Assembly: GCF_009601165.1 (NCBI RefSeq)
Contig: NZ_WIRE01000001.1
Location: forward strand, 2,480,001 to 2,544,000
Direction of reading: 5' to 3'
DNA length: 64,000 nucleotides
Source of the DNA: Alcanivorax sediminis
Lineage (GTDB): Bacteria > Pseudomonadota > Gammaproteobacteria > Pseudomonadales > Alcanivoracaceae
Position 1 is the first letter of the stretch. Each line of letters begins with the position of its first letter. The position numbers and the translations under genes were made by a program. Shown here one piece after another: positions 27,286 through 35,823 of this stretch. The notes beneath the pieces are model-generated. The model did no database searches. It had not been told where the DNA came from and saw only the letters and a program-made list of their open reading frames with translations.

Positions 27286-29583
27286 ATGAAAGACGCTTGG
27301 AGTCGCTGGGTGGTTGCCCACCCGGTGTGGGTGTTGGCAGGCTGTATCCTGCTATGCATGGGGCTTGCTGGGGGCATGAGCAAGTTTCAGAACAATAATG
27401 ACCCGCGTATTTTCTTTACTGAGGATAACCCCGACTTCAAGCGCTTCGTGGCCCTGGAGGACAACTTCACAGCCAACGAGGTGGTGCTGTTTGTCATTCA
27501 TCCAAAAGATGACCAGATCTTCACCCGAGAAACCCTGGCAGCCATAGAGGCACTCACTGAAGATGCCTGGCTGCTGCCCCATGCCACCCGTGTGGACTCC
27601 CTTGCCAACTTCCAGCATACCGAGGTGGAAGGGGATGATCTGTTTGTGGCGCCACTGGTGGAATATGCCGACCAGCTAAGCAATGAAGAGCTGGGTGAGA
27701 TTCGCCAGATAGCGCTGAGCGAGCCTTCCCTGATCGGCCGGCTGATATCCGATAAGGGCCACGTGGCCGGCATTGCGGCCACTGTCACCATGGGGGAAGG
27801 GAAGACTGAAGCGCCCGAAATTACGGAAGCGGCCCGTGAAATGGTCAGGCAATATCGCGAGCGCTACCCGGATATCGACTTCATGGTCACCGGTACGGTG
27901 ATCTTCAACCAGGCGTCGGCTGAGGCGACAGAACAGTCGATGAACAGCACCTTACCCCTGGCCTTTGTGGTGATGTTGCTGTGCCTGTGGCTGATCTTGC
28001 GTAGTGTCATGTTTGTTGTGGTGACCCTCTGCGTGATCGGTTTTTCCATTCTCTCTGCCATGGGGCTGGCCATGTGGCTGGGCATAGAGTTCTCACCGAT
28101 TGTGGGCATGGCGCCTGCCATGATTCTGACACTGGCGGTGGCGGATTCTGTGCACATTCTGGCGAGTTACCGCCACGAGCGGCTGGAAAGCCGGTCCCGT
28201 GAGCAGGCTATCGTGGAAAGCCTGCGAATCAATTTTCAGCCGGTATGGCTTACCAGTCTGACAACCGCTATCGGCTTTGCCATTCTCAATTTTTCTGAAT
28301 CACAGCCGTTCCGCGCGCTTGGTAATGTGGTTCTCATCGGGGTCCTGTTGGCCTTCTTCTTTTCGGTGGTTCTGTTGCCGGTACTGGTGATGCTTATTCC
28401 CCACCGCATTGAGCCGGGTAAACAGCGGGATTTCTCCCCGTTAATGGAGCGTCTTGCCCAGCACCTCAATCGTCATTACAAACCCTGGCTGCTGGGTATG
28501 TCGGTGCTGGCTGTGGGCCTGACCGCCAGTATCGGTCTCAATAGCATCAACGATGTGTTTAATGAATATTTCGATGAAACCTTCGAGGTGCGCAGGGTCA
28601 ATGACTTTGCCATGTCGGAAATGACGGGCATGCATCGCATCGATTACGCAGTGCCTGCTGCAGATTCCGGCGGTGCCATGGATCCGGAGTTTCAGAAAAA
28701 TCTGGATAAGCTACATCACTGGGTCGAGCAGCAGGAGCACGTGGTCTACGTGACGTCCTATGTGAATGTGATCAAGCGACTCAATCGAGACATGCACGGC
28801 GGCGACCCCGAGTACTATCGCGTACCGGACAGTCGTGAACTTATCTCCCAGTACACGCTTCTGTATGAGCTTTCACTCCCGCAGGGGCTGGGCCTCGAAG
28901 ATCAGCTGGATATCGACAAGTCCCAGGCCCGGGTTGTCGTCATGCTTGAAAATATTGGCTCCCGCCCGGTCCTGGAATTCAACCAGCGGGTAGAAGACTG
29001 GATGGCTGAAAATTGGCCGGATTATATGCAGACCAAGGGCACTGGCATGGATGTGCTGTTTGGTCATGTCACCATGCGGAACATCAACAGCATGCTGTCC
29101 GGCGCCCTGATCGCGCTGATCAGCGTGTCGGTGCTGCTGATTATCGCGCTGCGCTCATTCCGTTATGGCCTGCTGTCCCTGATTCCGAACCTGCTGCCAG
29201 CAGCAATGGCATTCGGATTATGGGGAGTGATTAATGGAGAGATCGGGTTGGCTGTCTCTGTGGTCGCCTGTATGACCCTGGGGATCGTGGTGGATGATAC
29301 GGTTCACTTCCTCAGTAAATACGTGCGTGCCAAGCGGGAACTGGGTCTCAATACTGAGAAGGCAGTGGAATATGCGTTGCGCACTGTCGGTGTGGCGCTT
29401 GTCGCCACCTCCGTGGTTCTGGTGGCGAACTTCGCGGTGATCGGCACCAGCCATTTTTACCCGAATTCCAGCATGGGCCTGCTGTCGGCAATCACCATTG
29501 CCATGGCCCTCTTCGTGGATCTGTTCTTCTTTGTGCCGCTTTTGAATGCACTGGATCGCCGCCGTAAAGTGGCCAAAGGCTGA
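27286..29583 (+). CDS. RND/MMPL family exporter
   Basis: This 765-residue membrane protein has the twelve-helix RND layout in two repeats. TM1 (about 10-30) is followed by a large periplasmic loop (to about 215), TM2-6 and a cytoplasmic link. TM7 precedes a second loop, and TM8-12 end the protein. Transmembrane segments include LALILTLAVADSVHILASYRH-like sequence, where the Asp is the candidate proton-relay residue, and a matching GIVVDDTVHFLSKY in repeat two. ATG 27286 has GGGGA six bases ahead; ATG 27265 is an alternative. It is divergent from liuR. The substrate is unknown; lipids or hopanoids are common for this class. Confidence 0.87.
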   Translation: MKDAWSRWVVAHPVWVLAGCILLCMGLAGGMSKFQNNNDPRIFFTEDNPDFKRFVALEDNFTANEVVLFVIHPKDDQIFTRETLAAIEALTEDAWLLPHATRVDSLANFQHTEVEGDDLFVAPLVEYADQLSNEELGEIRQIALSEPSLIGRLISDKGHVAGIAATVTMGEGKTEAPEITEAAREMVRQYRERYPDIDFMVTGTVIFNQASAEATEQSMNSTLPLAFVVMLLCLWLILRSVMFVVVTLCVIGFSILSAMGLAMWLGIEFSPIVGMAPAMILTLAVADSVHILASYRHERLESRSREQAIVESLRINFQPVWLTSLTTAIGFAILNFSESQPFRALGNVVLIGVLLAFFFSVVLLPVLVMLIPHRIEPGKQRDFSPLMERLAQHLNRHYKPWLLGMSVLAVGLTASIGLNSINDVFNEYFDETFEVRRVNDFAMSEMTGMHRIDYAVPAADSGGAMDPEFQKNLDKLHHWVEQQEHVVYVTSYVNVIKRLNRDMHGGDPEYYRVPDSRELISQYTLLYELSLPQGLGLEDQLDIDKSQARVVVMLENIGSRPVLEFNQRVEDWMAENWPDYMQTKGTGMDVLFGHVTMRNINSMLSGALIALISVSVLLIIALRSFRYGLLSLIPNLLPAAMAFGLWGVINGEIGLAVSVVACMTLGIVVDDTVHFLSKYVRAKRELGLNTEKAVEYALRTVGVALVATSVVLVANFAVIGTSHFYPNSSMGLLSAITIAMALFVDLFFFVPLLNALDRRRKVAKG

Positions 29584-29660
29584 GCTGACCCTAGCCAGCT
29601 CGAGTAAGCAGTGCTAACGTAGCGCCACACGGCTATAACAGGTTCTACGGAACAGACACT

Positions 29661-31874
29661 GTGACGTATAAGAAAGATCGAAAGGTTCTAAGAAAGGTCG
29701 ATTATGGGGCCGCCAAGAATTCCCTGATGGGAGTCCTGGCGGCCTTACTGGTTTATGCGCTGGTGTTTGCCTGGGGGCAGGTGTATCAGAGCTATGAGCT
29801 TGAGGCCTTGATCGGGGGCGGTGCAGTACTGGCGGTTACCGGATATCGACTCTGGTTGGTTGCCCGGTTTGATGCACTTTATGGTGCAGGGCCAGCGCGT
29901 TGGCGAAAGCTTTTTGGCGTTGGCCTGTCAATGCATGCGCTGCTGTGGGGGTTGATCCCGGCCTGGTTGGCATGGCGCGTGGGGACAGGTTTCAATTTCT
30001 TCGCCATCCTTCTCTACAACGTGGGGGTTACCACCGCGTTGGGCTCCTCCTGGATGGCCGGACTGCGTGTTCGCCAAGCCTATATCGTTCTGATGTTTCT
30101 ACCCACCTTGCTGGTGCTGTTTGCCATGGGGGCCCTGCATGATTGGGTAATTGCCATTTTGATTGGCAGTTATGCCTTCTACCTTTTCCGCCTGTACCGT
30201 GGTCAGTACGAGACTTTCTGGCATGCCGTTACCCGTGAGCGCCGAGGCAAGGTCGAGATTGCCGCGCAGCCGAACCGTACCAATTCGGAAATCCAGCTGA
30301 GCCTGGTCTACCGCCTTGCCCATGAGCTGCGCACGCCGATGAACTCTCTCATGGGCATGATGTCTTTGCTGGAAGATACGCGCCTCAATGACGAGCAAAA
30401 AGATTACATGCAAGTAGCAGGGCGAAGCGGCAAGTTGCTGCTGGCCCTGATTGATGACGTACTGGACTATTCCCGCATCCTGTCCGGGCGGGTCACACTG
30501 AACTCCGAGTTCTTCGATTTTCGCAGTGCCATCGAGCAGGCCCTTGAAGCGTTCGGCCCCATGGCCCAGAGCAATGGCCTGGAGCTCACCTGTGTGATTG
30601 ATCGCATGCTGCCCAAGCGGATTCGAGGCGATCGTGAACGGCTGATGCAGATTCTCAACAACCTGTTCAGCAATGCCATCAAATTCAGTGATAGTGGTGA
30701 AATCCGTCTTGATGTTGATTTCACCGTAGAGGGCGAATCTGCGGGTGTGTTACGTGTTCGAGTCAGTGACCAGGGCGCTGGCATGGATCCCGAGACGGTT
30801 CGCCATCTCTTCCTGGACCGTTTTTTTGAAGATGGCCAGGATGCCTATAGCAGTAATTACACGGGTTTTGGGCTGCTGGTGTGTAAAGGGCTGGTAGATG
30901 CCATGGGCGGTCACATTAATGCGGAAAGCGTTCCCGGTGAGGGCTCCACTTTCTGGTTTACCGTGCCAGTGCAAATGCAGCCGGATATGCGCGAAGCCCA
31001 GAGTCTGATTCGTGTCCTCAATGGCGCTCAGGCTGTGGTGGTAGGTGCTGCTGCTGGCACGGTGGCCTGTCTTCAGGAAGAGCTTGAAGCTCTGGACTGC
31101 CAATGTTCCTCCGCTGAGGGTTACGACCACGCCCTGCAGGCGCTGCGTGCCGGGCATCGCGAGCAGACGGATTTCGACATACTGTTTGTGGACACATTCT
31201 CTCGTCCCGAGCTGGCGTTAAACCTGTGCAGAAATGTACTGGAAGACCCGTCTCTTCGTCCTGTCCGCCTGGTACTGATGGTTACCATTGAAGAGCGTAG
31301 TTTGCCCGCAATCCAGAAGATGGTGGATCAGCATGATCTGGTGGTCCTGGTGCGGCCTGCCCACCGTTCCAGTATTCGTCAGGCCGTATCGCGGCTGCTC
31401 GGGCTGCAGCGACAGGTGCCCGTGGGGGACGCTCCCACCAAGACCCCGGAAGAGCGTCAGCGTCGCAAGCGGTTCCGTGTGATGTTGGTCGAGGACAATG
31501 AGGTTAACCAATTGGTGACCCGCGGCATGATGAGCAAGCTGGGCTATCAGGTGAAAACAGTGAGCAATGGCGAAACGGCGCTTGCTCTTCTGGAGCAGGA
31601 ACCGTTCGATCTGGTGCTGATGGATTGCATGATGCCGGAGATGGATGGCTTCGAAGCCACCCGGCAACTGCGCGAACTGGAAAAGAATCGCGGTGAGGAG
31701 CGCACACCTGTAGTGGCCATTACTGCCAACACGGCAGAAGGCGTGCAGGCGCGTTGCCTCGCTGCGGGTATGGATGATTTCCTTGCCAAGCCAGTTCATC
31801 TGGATGCTCTGGAAACAGTTTTACGCCGTTGGCTTCCAGAGGAGCCAGCGGAGAATCAGGACGAGGACGAATAA
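29661..31874 (+). CDS. Hybrid sensor histidine kinase / response regulator
   Basis: The 737-residue protein begins with about six membrane helices (20-180). A HisKA domain follows with the phospho-acceptor His221 in LAHELRTPMNS. The HATPase domain (about 330-450) shows NNLFSNAIKFSDSGEI and DQGAGMDP. A degenerate receiver-like segment (about 455-580) precedes a true receiver domain (about 613-730) with phospho-acceptor Asp655 in LMDCMMPEMDG. No PAS or HPt domain is visible. The start is GTG 29661. Its stop overlaps the start of the following SDR gene. The signal sensed is unknown. Confidence 0.92.
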   Translation: MTYKKDRKVLRKVDYGAAKNSLMGVLAALLVYALVFAWGQVYQSYELEALIGGGAVLAVTGYRLWLVARFDALYGAGPARWRKLFGVGLSMHALLWGLIPAWLAWRVGTGFNFFAILLYNVGVTTALGSSWMAGLRVRQAYIVLMFLPTLLVLFAMGALHDWVIAILIGSYAFYLFRLYRGQYETFWHAVTRERRGKVEIAAQPNRTNSEIQLSLVYRLAHELRTPMNSLMGMMSLLEDTRLNDEQKDYMQVAGRSGKLLLALIDDVLDYSRILSGRVTLNSEFFDFRSAIEQALEAFGPMAQSNGLELTCVIDRMLPKRIRGDRERLMQILNNLFSNAIKFSDSGEIRLDVDFTVEGESAGVLRVRVSDQGAGMDPETVRHLFLDRFFEDGQDAYSSNYTGFGLLVCKGLVDAMGGHINAESVPGEGSTFWFTVPVQMQPDMREAQSLIRVLNGAQAVVVGAAAGTVACLQEELEALDCQCSSAEGYDHALQALRAGHREQTDFDILFVDTFSRPELALNLCRNVLEDPSLRPVRLVLMVTIEERSLPAIQKMVDQHDLVVLVRPAHRSSIRQAVSRLLGLQRQVPVGDAPTKTPEERQRRKRFRVMLVEDNEVNQLVTRGMMSKLGYQVKTVSNGETALALLEQEPFDLVLMDCMMPEMDGFEATRQLRELEKNRGEERTPVVAITANTAEGVQARCLAAGMDDFLAKPVHLDALETVLRRWLPEEPAENQDEDE

Positions 31875-32566
31875 TGACAAGAAAGGCTCTGCTGTTAGGT
31901 GCAACGGGTCTGGTTGGGCGCGCGTGCCTCAAGTTGCTTCTGGATAACGATCAATACGAACGGGTTACGGTGTTGTCTCGTCGCGACGGGGATATCCAGC
32001 ACCCCAAGCTGGATTGGCAAGTTGTTGACCTGGACAACATGGAAGGCTGTCTGCCGCAGTTTAAGGTTGATGATGTCTTCTGTTGCCTGGGTTCCACGAT
32101 GAAGAAAGCAGGGTCTCGCCAGGCCTTCCGCCATGTGGATCATGACCTGGTGGTGTTGGCCGGCCAGATGGCCAAGCGAGCAGGGGTGCAGCGATTTCTG
32201 GTGGTCTCCGCCATTAATGCCAATTCCCGTTCGCCCTTCTTTTACTCACGAGTGAAGGGGCAGATGGAGCGCGCGCTGAAACAACTGGAGCTTCCCCTGT
32301 TGGTACTGGCGCAACCCTCCTTGCTGCGTGGTGATCGCGAAGACAAACGTCCGGCCGAAGACTGGGGCAACCTGCTCAACCGCATTGTTGAACCCCTGAC
32401 CCGTTGGACCGATGCCCATTGGCTGCCAGTGGATGGCAACAAGGTGGCCGAAGGGATGGTGGGGATGGCGCTGGAGGGCCCGGATTCCGGGCTCTACCAG
32501 CTTCGGTATCGGGACTTTCTGGTTTACTCGGGCAAGTTGCACGAGAGCCATGCCAAGTCCGCATAA
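31874..32566 (+). CDS. Atypical SDR, NAD(P)H-binding oxidoreductase
   Basis: This 230-residue Rossmann protein has an N-terminal GATGLVGRACLKLL nucleotide-binding motif. It also carries the atypical-SDR sequence FLVVSAINANSRSPFFYSRV, in which Tyr-Ser-Arg-Val-Lys replaces the canonical YxxxK. It resembles the HTATIP2/TIP30 subgroup, whose members lack a settled activity. The ATG overlaps the stop of the sensor-kinase gene (TAATG), so translation is coupled. The upstream open frame from 31829 is the kinase tail read in another frame. Confidence 0.85.
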   Translation: MTRKALLLGATGLVGRACLKLLLDNDQYERVTVLSRRDGDIQHPKLDWQVVDLDNMEGCLPQFKVDDVFCCLGSTMKKAGSRQAFRHVDHDLVVLAGQMAKRAGVQRFLVVSAINANSRSPFFYSRVKGQMERALKQLELPLLVLAQPSLLRGDREDKRPAEDWGNLLNRIVEPLTRWTDAHWLPVDGNKVAEGMVGMALEGPDSGLYQLRYRDFLVYSGKLHESHAKSA

Positions 32567-32608
32567 CCAAACCGCCCATACGCGGCTGAACAAGAGCTGG
32601 GAGTAGAT

Positions 32609-33091
32609 ATGACTTTTGTGACCTGTGATCTGTGTGACGATAACGCGGATATCGTGTCAGTAGTAACTGGTTTTAACTGGTTCAGCTACGGCGGTCGCAG
32701 TGCCTTTGGTGGCGAGATCGTTACCGTCAAGTGTTACGAAGACAATAGTCGCGTCAAGGAGCACCTTGCCACCGATGGCAAAGGCAAGGTCCTTGTCGTG
32801 GATGGTGGAGGCAGTCTGCGCAATGCACTGATCGGTGACATGATTGCAGAAAATGCCGTGAAGAACGGTTGGGAAGGGGTGATCATTTACGGCGCGTGTC
32901 GCGACGTTGATGCGTTGGCCCAACTGGATATTGGCGTTGTGACCCTGGGCTGCGTGCCCATCAAGTCGGTGCGCAGGGATGAGGGCCAGCTGAACATCGA
33001 AGTCGAGTTTGGTGGTGTGACCTTCCGTCCGGGGGAGTACGTCTATGCCGACAATAACGGCATTATCGCGGCGCCCAGGTCTTTGCTGTAG
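32609..33091 (+). CDS. rraA: Ribonuclease E activity regulator RraA
   Basis: RraA binds RNase E and restrains mRNA decay; bacterial homologues can also have aldolase-like activity. The 160 residues match the family. [29 protein letters not shown] and [18 protein letters not shown] segments are present, as is [19 protein letters not shown] lies six bases upstream of the start. It follows the SDR gene by 42 bases. A 30-base near-perfect palindrome lies 20 bases after the stop. Confidence 0.95.
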   Translation: MTFVTCDLCDDNADIVSVVTGFNWFSYGGRSAFGGEIVTVKCYEDNSRVKEHLATDGKGKVLVVDGGGSLRNALIGDMIAENAVKNGWEGVIIYGACRDVDALAQLDIGVVTLGCVPIKSVRRDEGQLNIEVEFGGVTFRPGEYVYADNNGIIAAPRSLL

Positions 33092-33111
33092 ATCATCAGA
33101 TCAACAGAAAA

Positions 33112-33141
33112 CCAGATTATCGGATTAATCCGGTAATCTGG
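33112..33141. terminator. 30-base palindrome between convergent rraA and DUF6316 genes
   Basis: CCAGATTATCGGATT is followed directly by AATCCGGTAATCTGG: fourteen Watson-Crick pairs and one T:G wobble, with no loop bases. It lies 20 bases after rraA and includes the last codons of the DUF6316 gene. It is a strong candidate bidirectional terminator or stabiliser, although the T-tracts are short. Confidence 0.65.
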
Positions 33142-33340
33142 CTGGTTTAAGACCGTATCGCTCTCTGGTTTCCATGTCACGCAGATACATCATCAGCCCG
33201 GTTTCAGCCTCGGCCCTGCTGCTGAATGGCCCTTCTACGGTGTTTTCGCGAGTTGCAAAATACCAGTTTGGCCCTTCGTTAAAGAAACGATCGCTCCGAA
33301 ACCAGGTCCGTTCTGCCTGATCTTCCTGTCTGCGTTCCAT
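33125..33340 (-). CDS. DUF6316 family protein
   Basis: This small basic protein of 71 residues has the repeated-turn motif RTWFRSDRFFNEGPNWYFAT followed by REN and EGPFSSRAEAE. I recognise this as DUF6316, which has no known role and is widespread in pseudomonad-like genomes. A GGGGG lies five bases ahead of ATG 33340. Its final codons form half of a palindrome with the rraA terminator region. The 240 bases up to the CBS gene contain no further gene; an extended -10-like TGCTATAAA is at 33524-33532. Confidence 0.8.
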   Translation of the reverse strand: MERRQEDQAERTWFRSDRFFNEGPNWYFATRENTVEGPFSSRAEAETGLMMYLRDMETRERYGLKPARLPD

Positions 33341-33580
33341 GCAGCCCCCTCTGTATTTGACGTAAATGCCTATATTTTTATACGCAAATTAGCATTTAAT
33401 GGCCCCCTGAATCCATGACCACTGATCCGAATAGCCGCCTGATGGCATTCTCGGGGCTCACTCAACGAGAGCGTGTACTTTCTCTCAAAAATCGCCAGGC
33501 TCGCTGGTTTGACAGACGTTTTCTGCTATAAAGGCAGAAAGGAATTGTTGGGCGCAGCCCTCTATTGGCAAGGAATACTT

Positions 33581-33988
33581 ATGCTCAAATCCATGTTGGT
33601 GGCGGACTATATGAGTCGCCGTGTGATCACATTGACTCCTGATCAATCCGTTCACGATGCCATTCGAGTTTTACTGGAGAACAAGATTTCCGGCGCCCCG
33701 GTGGTTGGTGAAAGCGGTGAGCTCAAAGGGATGTTTTCCGAATCCGACTGTCTCAAAGGGGCGCTGGAAGCGAGCTATCACGGCACTGAAATCGGTCCTG
33801 TCAGTGAGTACATGACTTTCGATCTACAGACTGTAAATGGACAAACTTCCATTCTTGATGCCGCCGAGATTTTCCTTGCGGATCACCGCCGGCGCCTGCC
33901 AGTGGTCGACGATGGCAAGCTGGTGGGGCAGATCAGCCGTCGTGACCTGTTGCGAGCCATTGACGACTTCAACCGCAACGCTTCCTGA
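33581..33988 (+). CDS. CBS-domain pair protein
   Basis: This 135-residue protein consists of two CBS motifs: MSRRVITLTPDQSVHDAIRV with VVGESGELKGMFSESDCLKG, and a second copy with LPVVDDGKLVGQISRRDLLRAI. Stand-alone Bateman modules bind adenylates and often regulate enzymes or channels. Start ATG 33581 has AAGGA eight bases ahead; an upstream ATG at 33473 would add sequence unlike the family. Its partner is not evident from the neighbourhood. Confidence 0.9.
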   Translation: MLKSMLVADYMSRRVITLTPDQSVHDAIRVLLENKISGAPVVGESGELKGMFSESDCLKGALEASYHGTEIGPVSEYMTFDLQTVNGQTSILDAAEIFLADHRRRLPVVDDGKLVGQISRRDLLRAIDDFNRNAS

Positions 33989-34024
33989 TTTTGAATTACT
34001 TACCAACGTTCCAATGGGGGAACC

Positions 34025-34606
34025 ATGAACCAGCCGTACCAGGCACCTGGTGCCGATGTTGCTGTTGCCAGCAATGAAGCCTATCAACCAAAATTCCTGT
34101 CTCTCTCTGGTCGTATTGGCCGGATGCGATATTTCGTTTATGCCACCGGTTTGACCATGCTGTTCTATCTGGTGGTTGGCATAGCTGCGGCCGTTCTTGT
34201 CCCGGCATTTGCCAGCGGTGGAGAGGGTGCTATGGGTATTGTTGCCATTGTCCTGAGCATGATCGCGTTGGCTGCCTTTATCGGCATGCTGATCATGACT
34301 TGGGGGTATATGGTGCGCCGCCTCAATGATATCAACGCCAGTGGCTGGCTCAGCCTGTTGATGCTGGTGCCACTGGTGAACTTCATTCTCGGCCTGATCC
34401 TGATCTTCAAGAAGGGCAGCCAGGGGGGCAATAATTACGGTGCAGCACCGGTGAACAACTCCGGCGGCGTGAAAGCGGCGTTCGCCGTTTTACTGTTGTT
34501 GATGGTTGGCTACTTTGGCGTGGTCATGCCGGTGACCATGAAGGCGTATTCAGACTATCTGGAGCGTGCCCAGCAAGCCCAGCAGATGGAGTTTGATGAC
34601 TACTAA
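34025..34606 (+). CDS. DUF805 membrane protein
   Basis: The 193-residue protein has four hydrophobic helices (about 42-62, 75-95, 115-135, 150-170). It has the DUF805 signature FLSLSGRIGRMRYFVY and MVRRLNDINASGWLSLLMLVP. DUF805 proteins are inner-membrane proteins of unknown role. The C-terminal tail is acidic and Gln-rich. GGGG(A) lies seven bases ahead of the start. It ends at a strong bidirectional terminator shared with mdh. Confidence 0.9.
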   Translation: MNQPYQAPGADVAVASNEAYQPKFLSLSGRIGRMRYFVYATGLTMLFYLVVGIAAAVLVPAFASGGEGAMGIVAIVLSMIALAAFIGMLIMTWGYMVRRLNDINASGWLSLLMLVPLVNFILGLILIFKKGSQGGNNYGAAPVNNSGGVKAAFAVLLLLMVGYFGVVMPVTMKAYSDYLERAQQAQQMEFDDY

Positions 34607-34660
34607 CTTCAACTTGCTGCAGCGCCGTCAGAGCCAGTGAGGCAGTGAGCGGCAGACACA

Positions 34661-34688
34661 AAAAAGGGGCTCCTGAGAGCCCCTTTTT
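34661..34688. terminator. Bidirectional intrinsic terminator
   Basis: GGGGCTC-CTGA-GAGCCCC (34666-34683) is flanked by A-tract and T-tract, between the DUF805 gene and convergent mdh. Confidence 0.93.
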
Positions 34689-34703
34689 CATTACCGCAAT
34701 GCC

Positions 34704-35684
34704 TTACGGCAGCAGATGGGAAACAGCGTCACGCTCTTCCGCCAGTTCCTGCTCGGTAGCCTGCATGCGAGCACGGGAGAAGTCGTTGACTTCCAGGCCC
34801 TGAACGATAGTCCAGTCGCCGTCCTTGCAAGTGCAGGGGTAGGAGTAGATCAGGCCTTCCTGGATGCCGTAGGAACCATCGCTGTAGATACCCATGGAAA
34901 CCCAGTCGCCCTCGGCGGTGCCGAGTGCCCAGGAACGCATGTGGTCAACAGCGGCGTTGGCTGCAGAAGCGGCAGAGGAAGCACCACGGGCCTTGATGAT
35001 GGCCGCGCCGCGCTGCTGTACTTCAGGAATGTAGGTGCCTTCGTACCAGTCCTGCTCAACCTGATCCACAGCGACCTTGCCGTCCACTTCGCAGTGGTGC
35101 AGGTCTGGGTACTGGGTGGAGGAGTGGTTGCCCCAGATGGTCATCTTCTTGATGTCGTTGACCGTTTTGCCCAGCTTGGTGGCCAGCTGCGCCATGCCAC
35201 GGTTGTGGTCAAGACGGGTCATGGCAGTAAACTGACGCGGGTTGATGTCCGGCGCGTTGCGCTGGGCGATCAGGGCGTTGGTGTTGGCCGGGTTACCGAC
35301 TACCAGCACCTTGATATCTTTGCTGGCGTTATCGTTGATGGCTTTACCCTGGGCAGAGAAGATCGCTGCATTGGCTTCCAGCAGGTCTTTACGCTCCATG
35401 CCCGGACCACGCGGACGAGCACCAACCAGCAGCGCGTAATCGGCGTCTTTGAAGGCCACGTTGGCATCGTCAGTACCGATGATGTCGGCTACCAGCGGGA
35501 ATGCACAGTCTTCCAGCTCCATGATGACGCCCTTCAGGGCTTCCAGGGCAGGGGTGATTTCGAGCAGCTGCAGAATAACAGGCTGGTCTTTGCCGAGCAT
35601 ATCGCCGGAAGCGATGCGGAACAGCAGGGAATAGCTGATTTGGCCAGCGGCGCCGGTAACGGCTACGCGTACGGGTGCTTTCAT
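34704..35684 (-). CDS. mdh: Malate dehydrogenase (NAD)
   Basis: The 326 residues match the cytosolic-type bacterial Mdh. The Rossmann start [20 protein letters not shown] and the mobile loop [15 protein letters not shown] carry the substrate-binding arginines. [11 protein letters not shown] and the catalytic His in [11 protein letters not shown] follow. Start ATG 35684 is chosen because AGGAG is eight bases upstream; a TTG two codons earlier is less likely. The gene is monocistronic, with a 33-base hairpin in its 5' leader and a bidirectional terminator at its end. Confidence 0.97.
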   Translation of the reverse strand: MKAPVRVAVTGAAGQISYSLLFRIASGDMLGKDQPVILQLLEITPALEALKGVIMELEDCAFPLVADIIGTDDANVAFKDADYALLVGARPRGPGMERKDLLEANAAIFSAQGKAINDNASKDIKVLVVGNPANTNALIAQRNAPDINPRQFTAMTRLDHNRGMAQLATKLGKTVNDIKKMTIWGNHSSTQYPDLHHCEVDGKVAVDQVEQDWYEGTYIPEVQQRGAAIIKARGASSAASAANAAVDHMRSWALGTAEGDWVSMGIYSDGSYGIQEGLIYSYPCTCKDGDWTIVQGLEVNDFSRARMQATEQELAEERDAVSHLLP

Positions 35685-35730
35685 GAACAATCTCCTAGCT
35701 TGAATTCGGGAGAGGTGGCAGACACTGTGA

Positions 35731-35763
35731 ACCTCTGAACCATGCCTTGCATGGGTCAGAGGT
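35731..35763. promoter_or_regulatory. Strong hairpin in the mdh leader
   Basis: Fourteen-base arms (ACCTCTGAACCATG and CATGGGTCAGAGGT) give 13 of 14 pairs around the five-base centre CCTTG (35745-35749). On the mdh strand it lies 47 bases before the start. No U-run follows, so it is not a typical terminator. It could be a leader structure or an operator. Confidence 0.6.
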
Positions 35764-35823
35764 CCGAACGGCGCGCATTATAAAGGAGCCGGCGACTAAT
35801 CGCACGAACTCCTAAGGAGGAAT

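Noticed and set aside
33504..33532. TTGACA (33509) with TATAAA (33527) as a promoter of the CBS gene
   Set aside because: The spacer is only 12 bases, too short for a sigma-70 promoter. An extended -10 (TGCTATAAA) alone is possible but weak.
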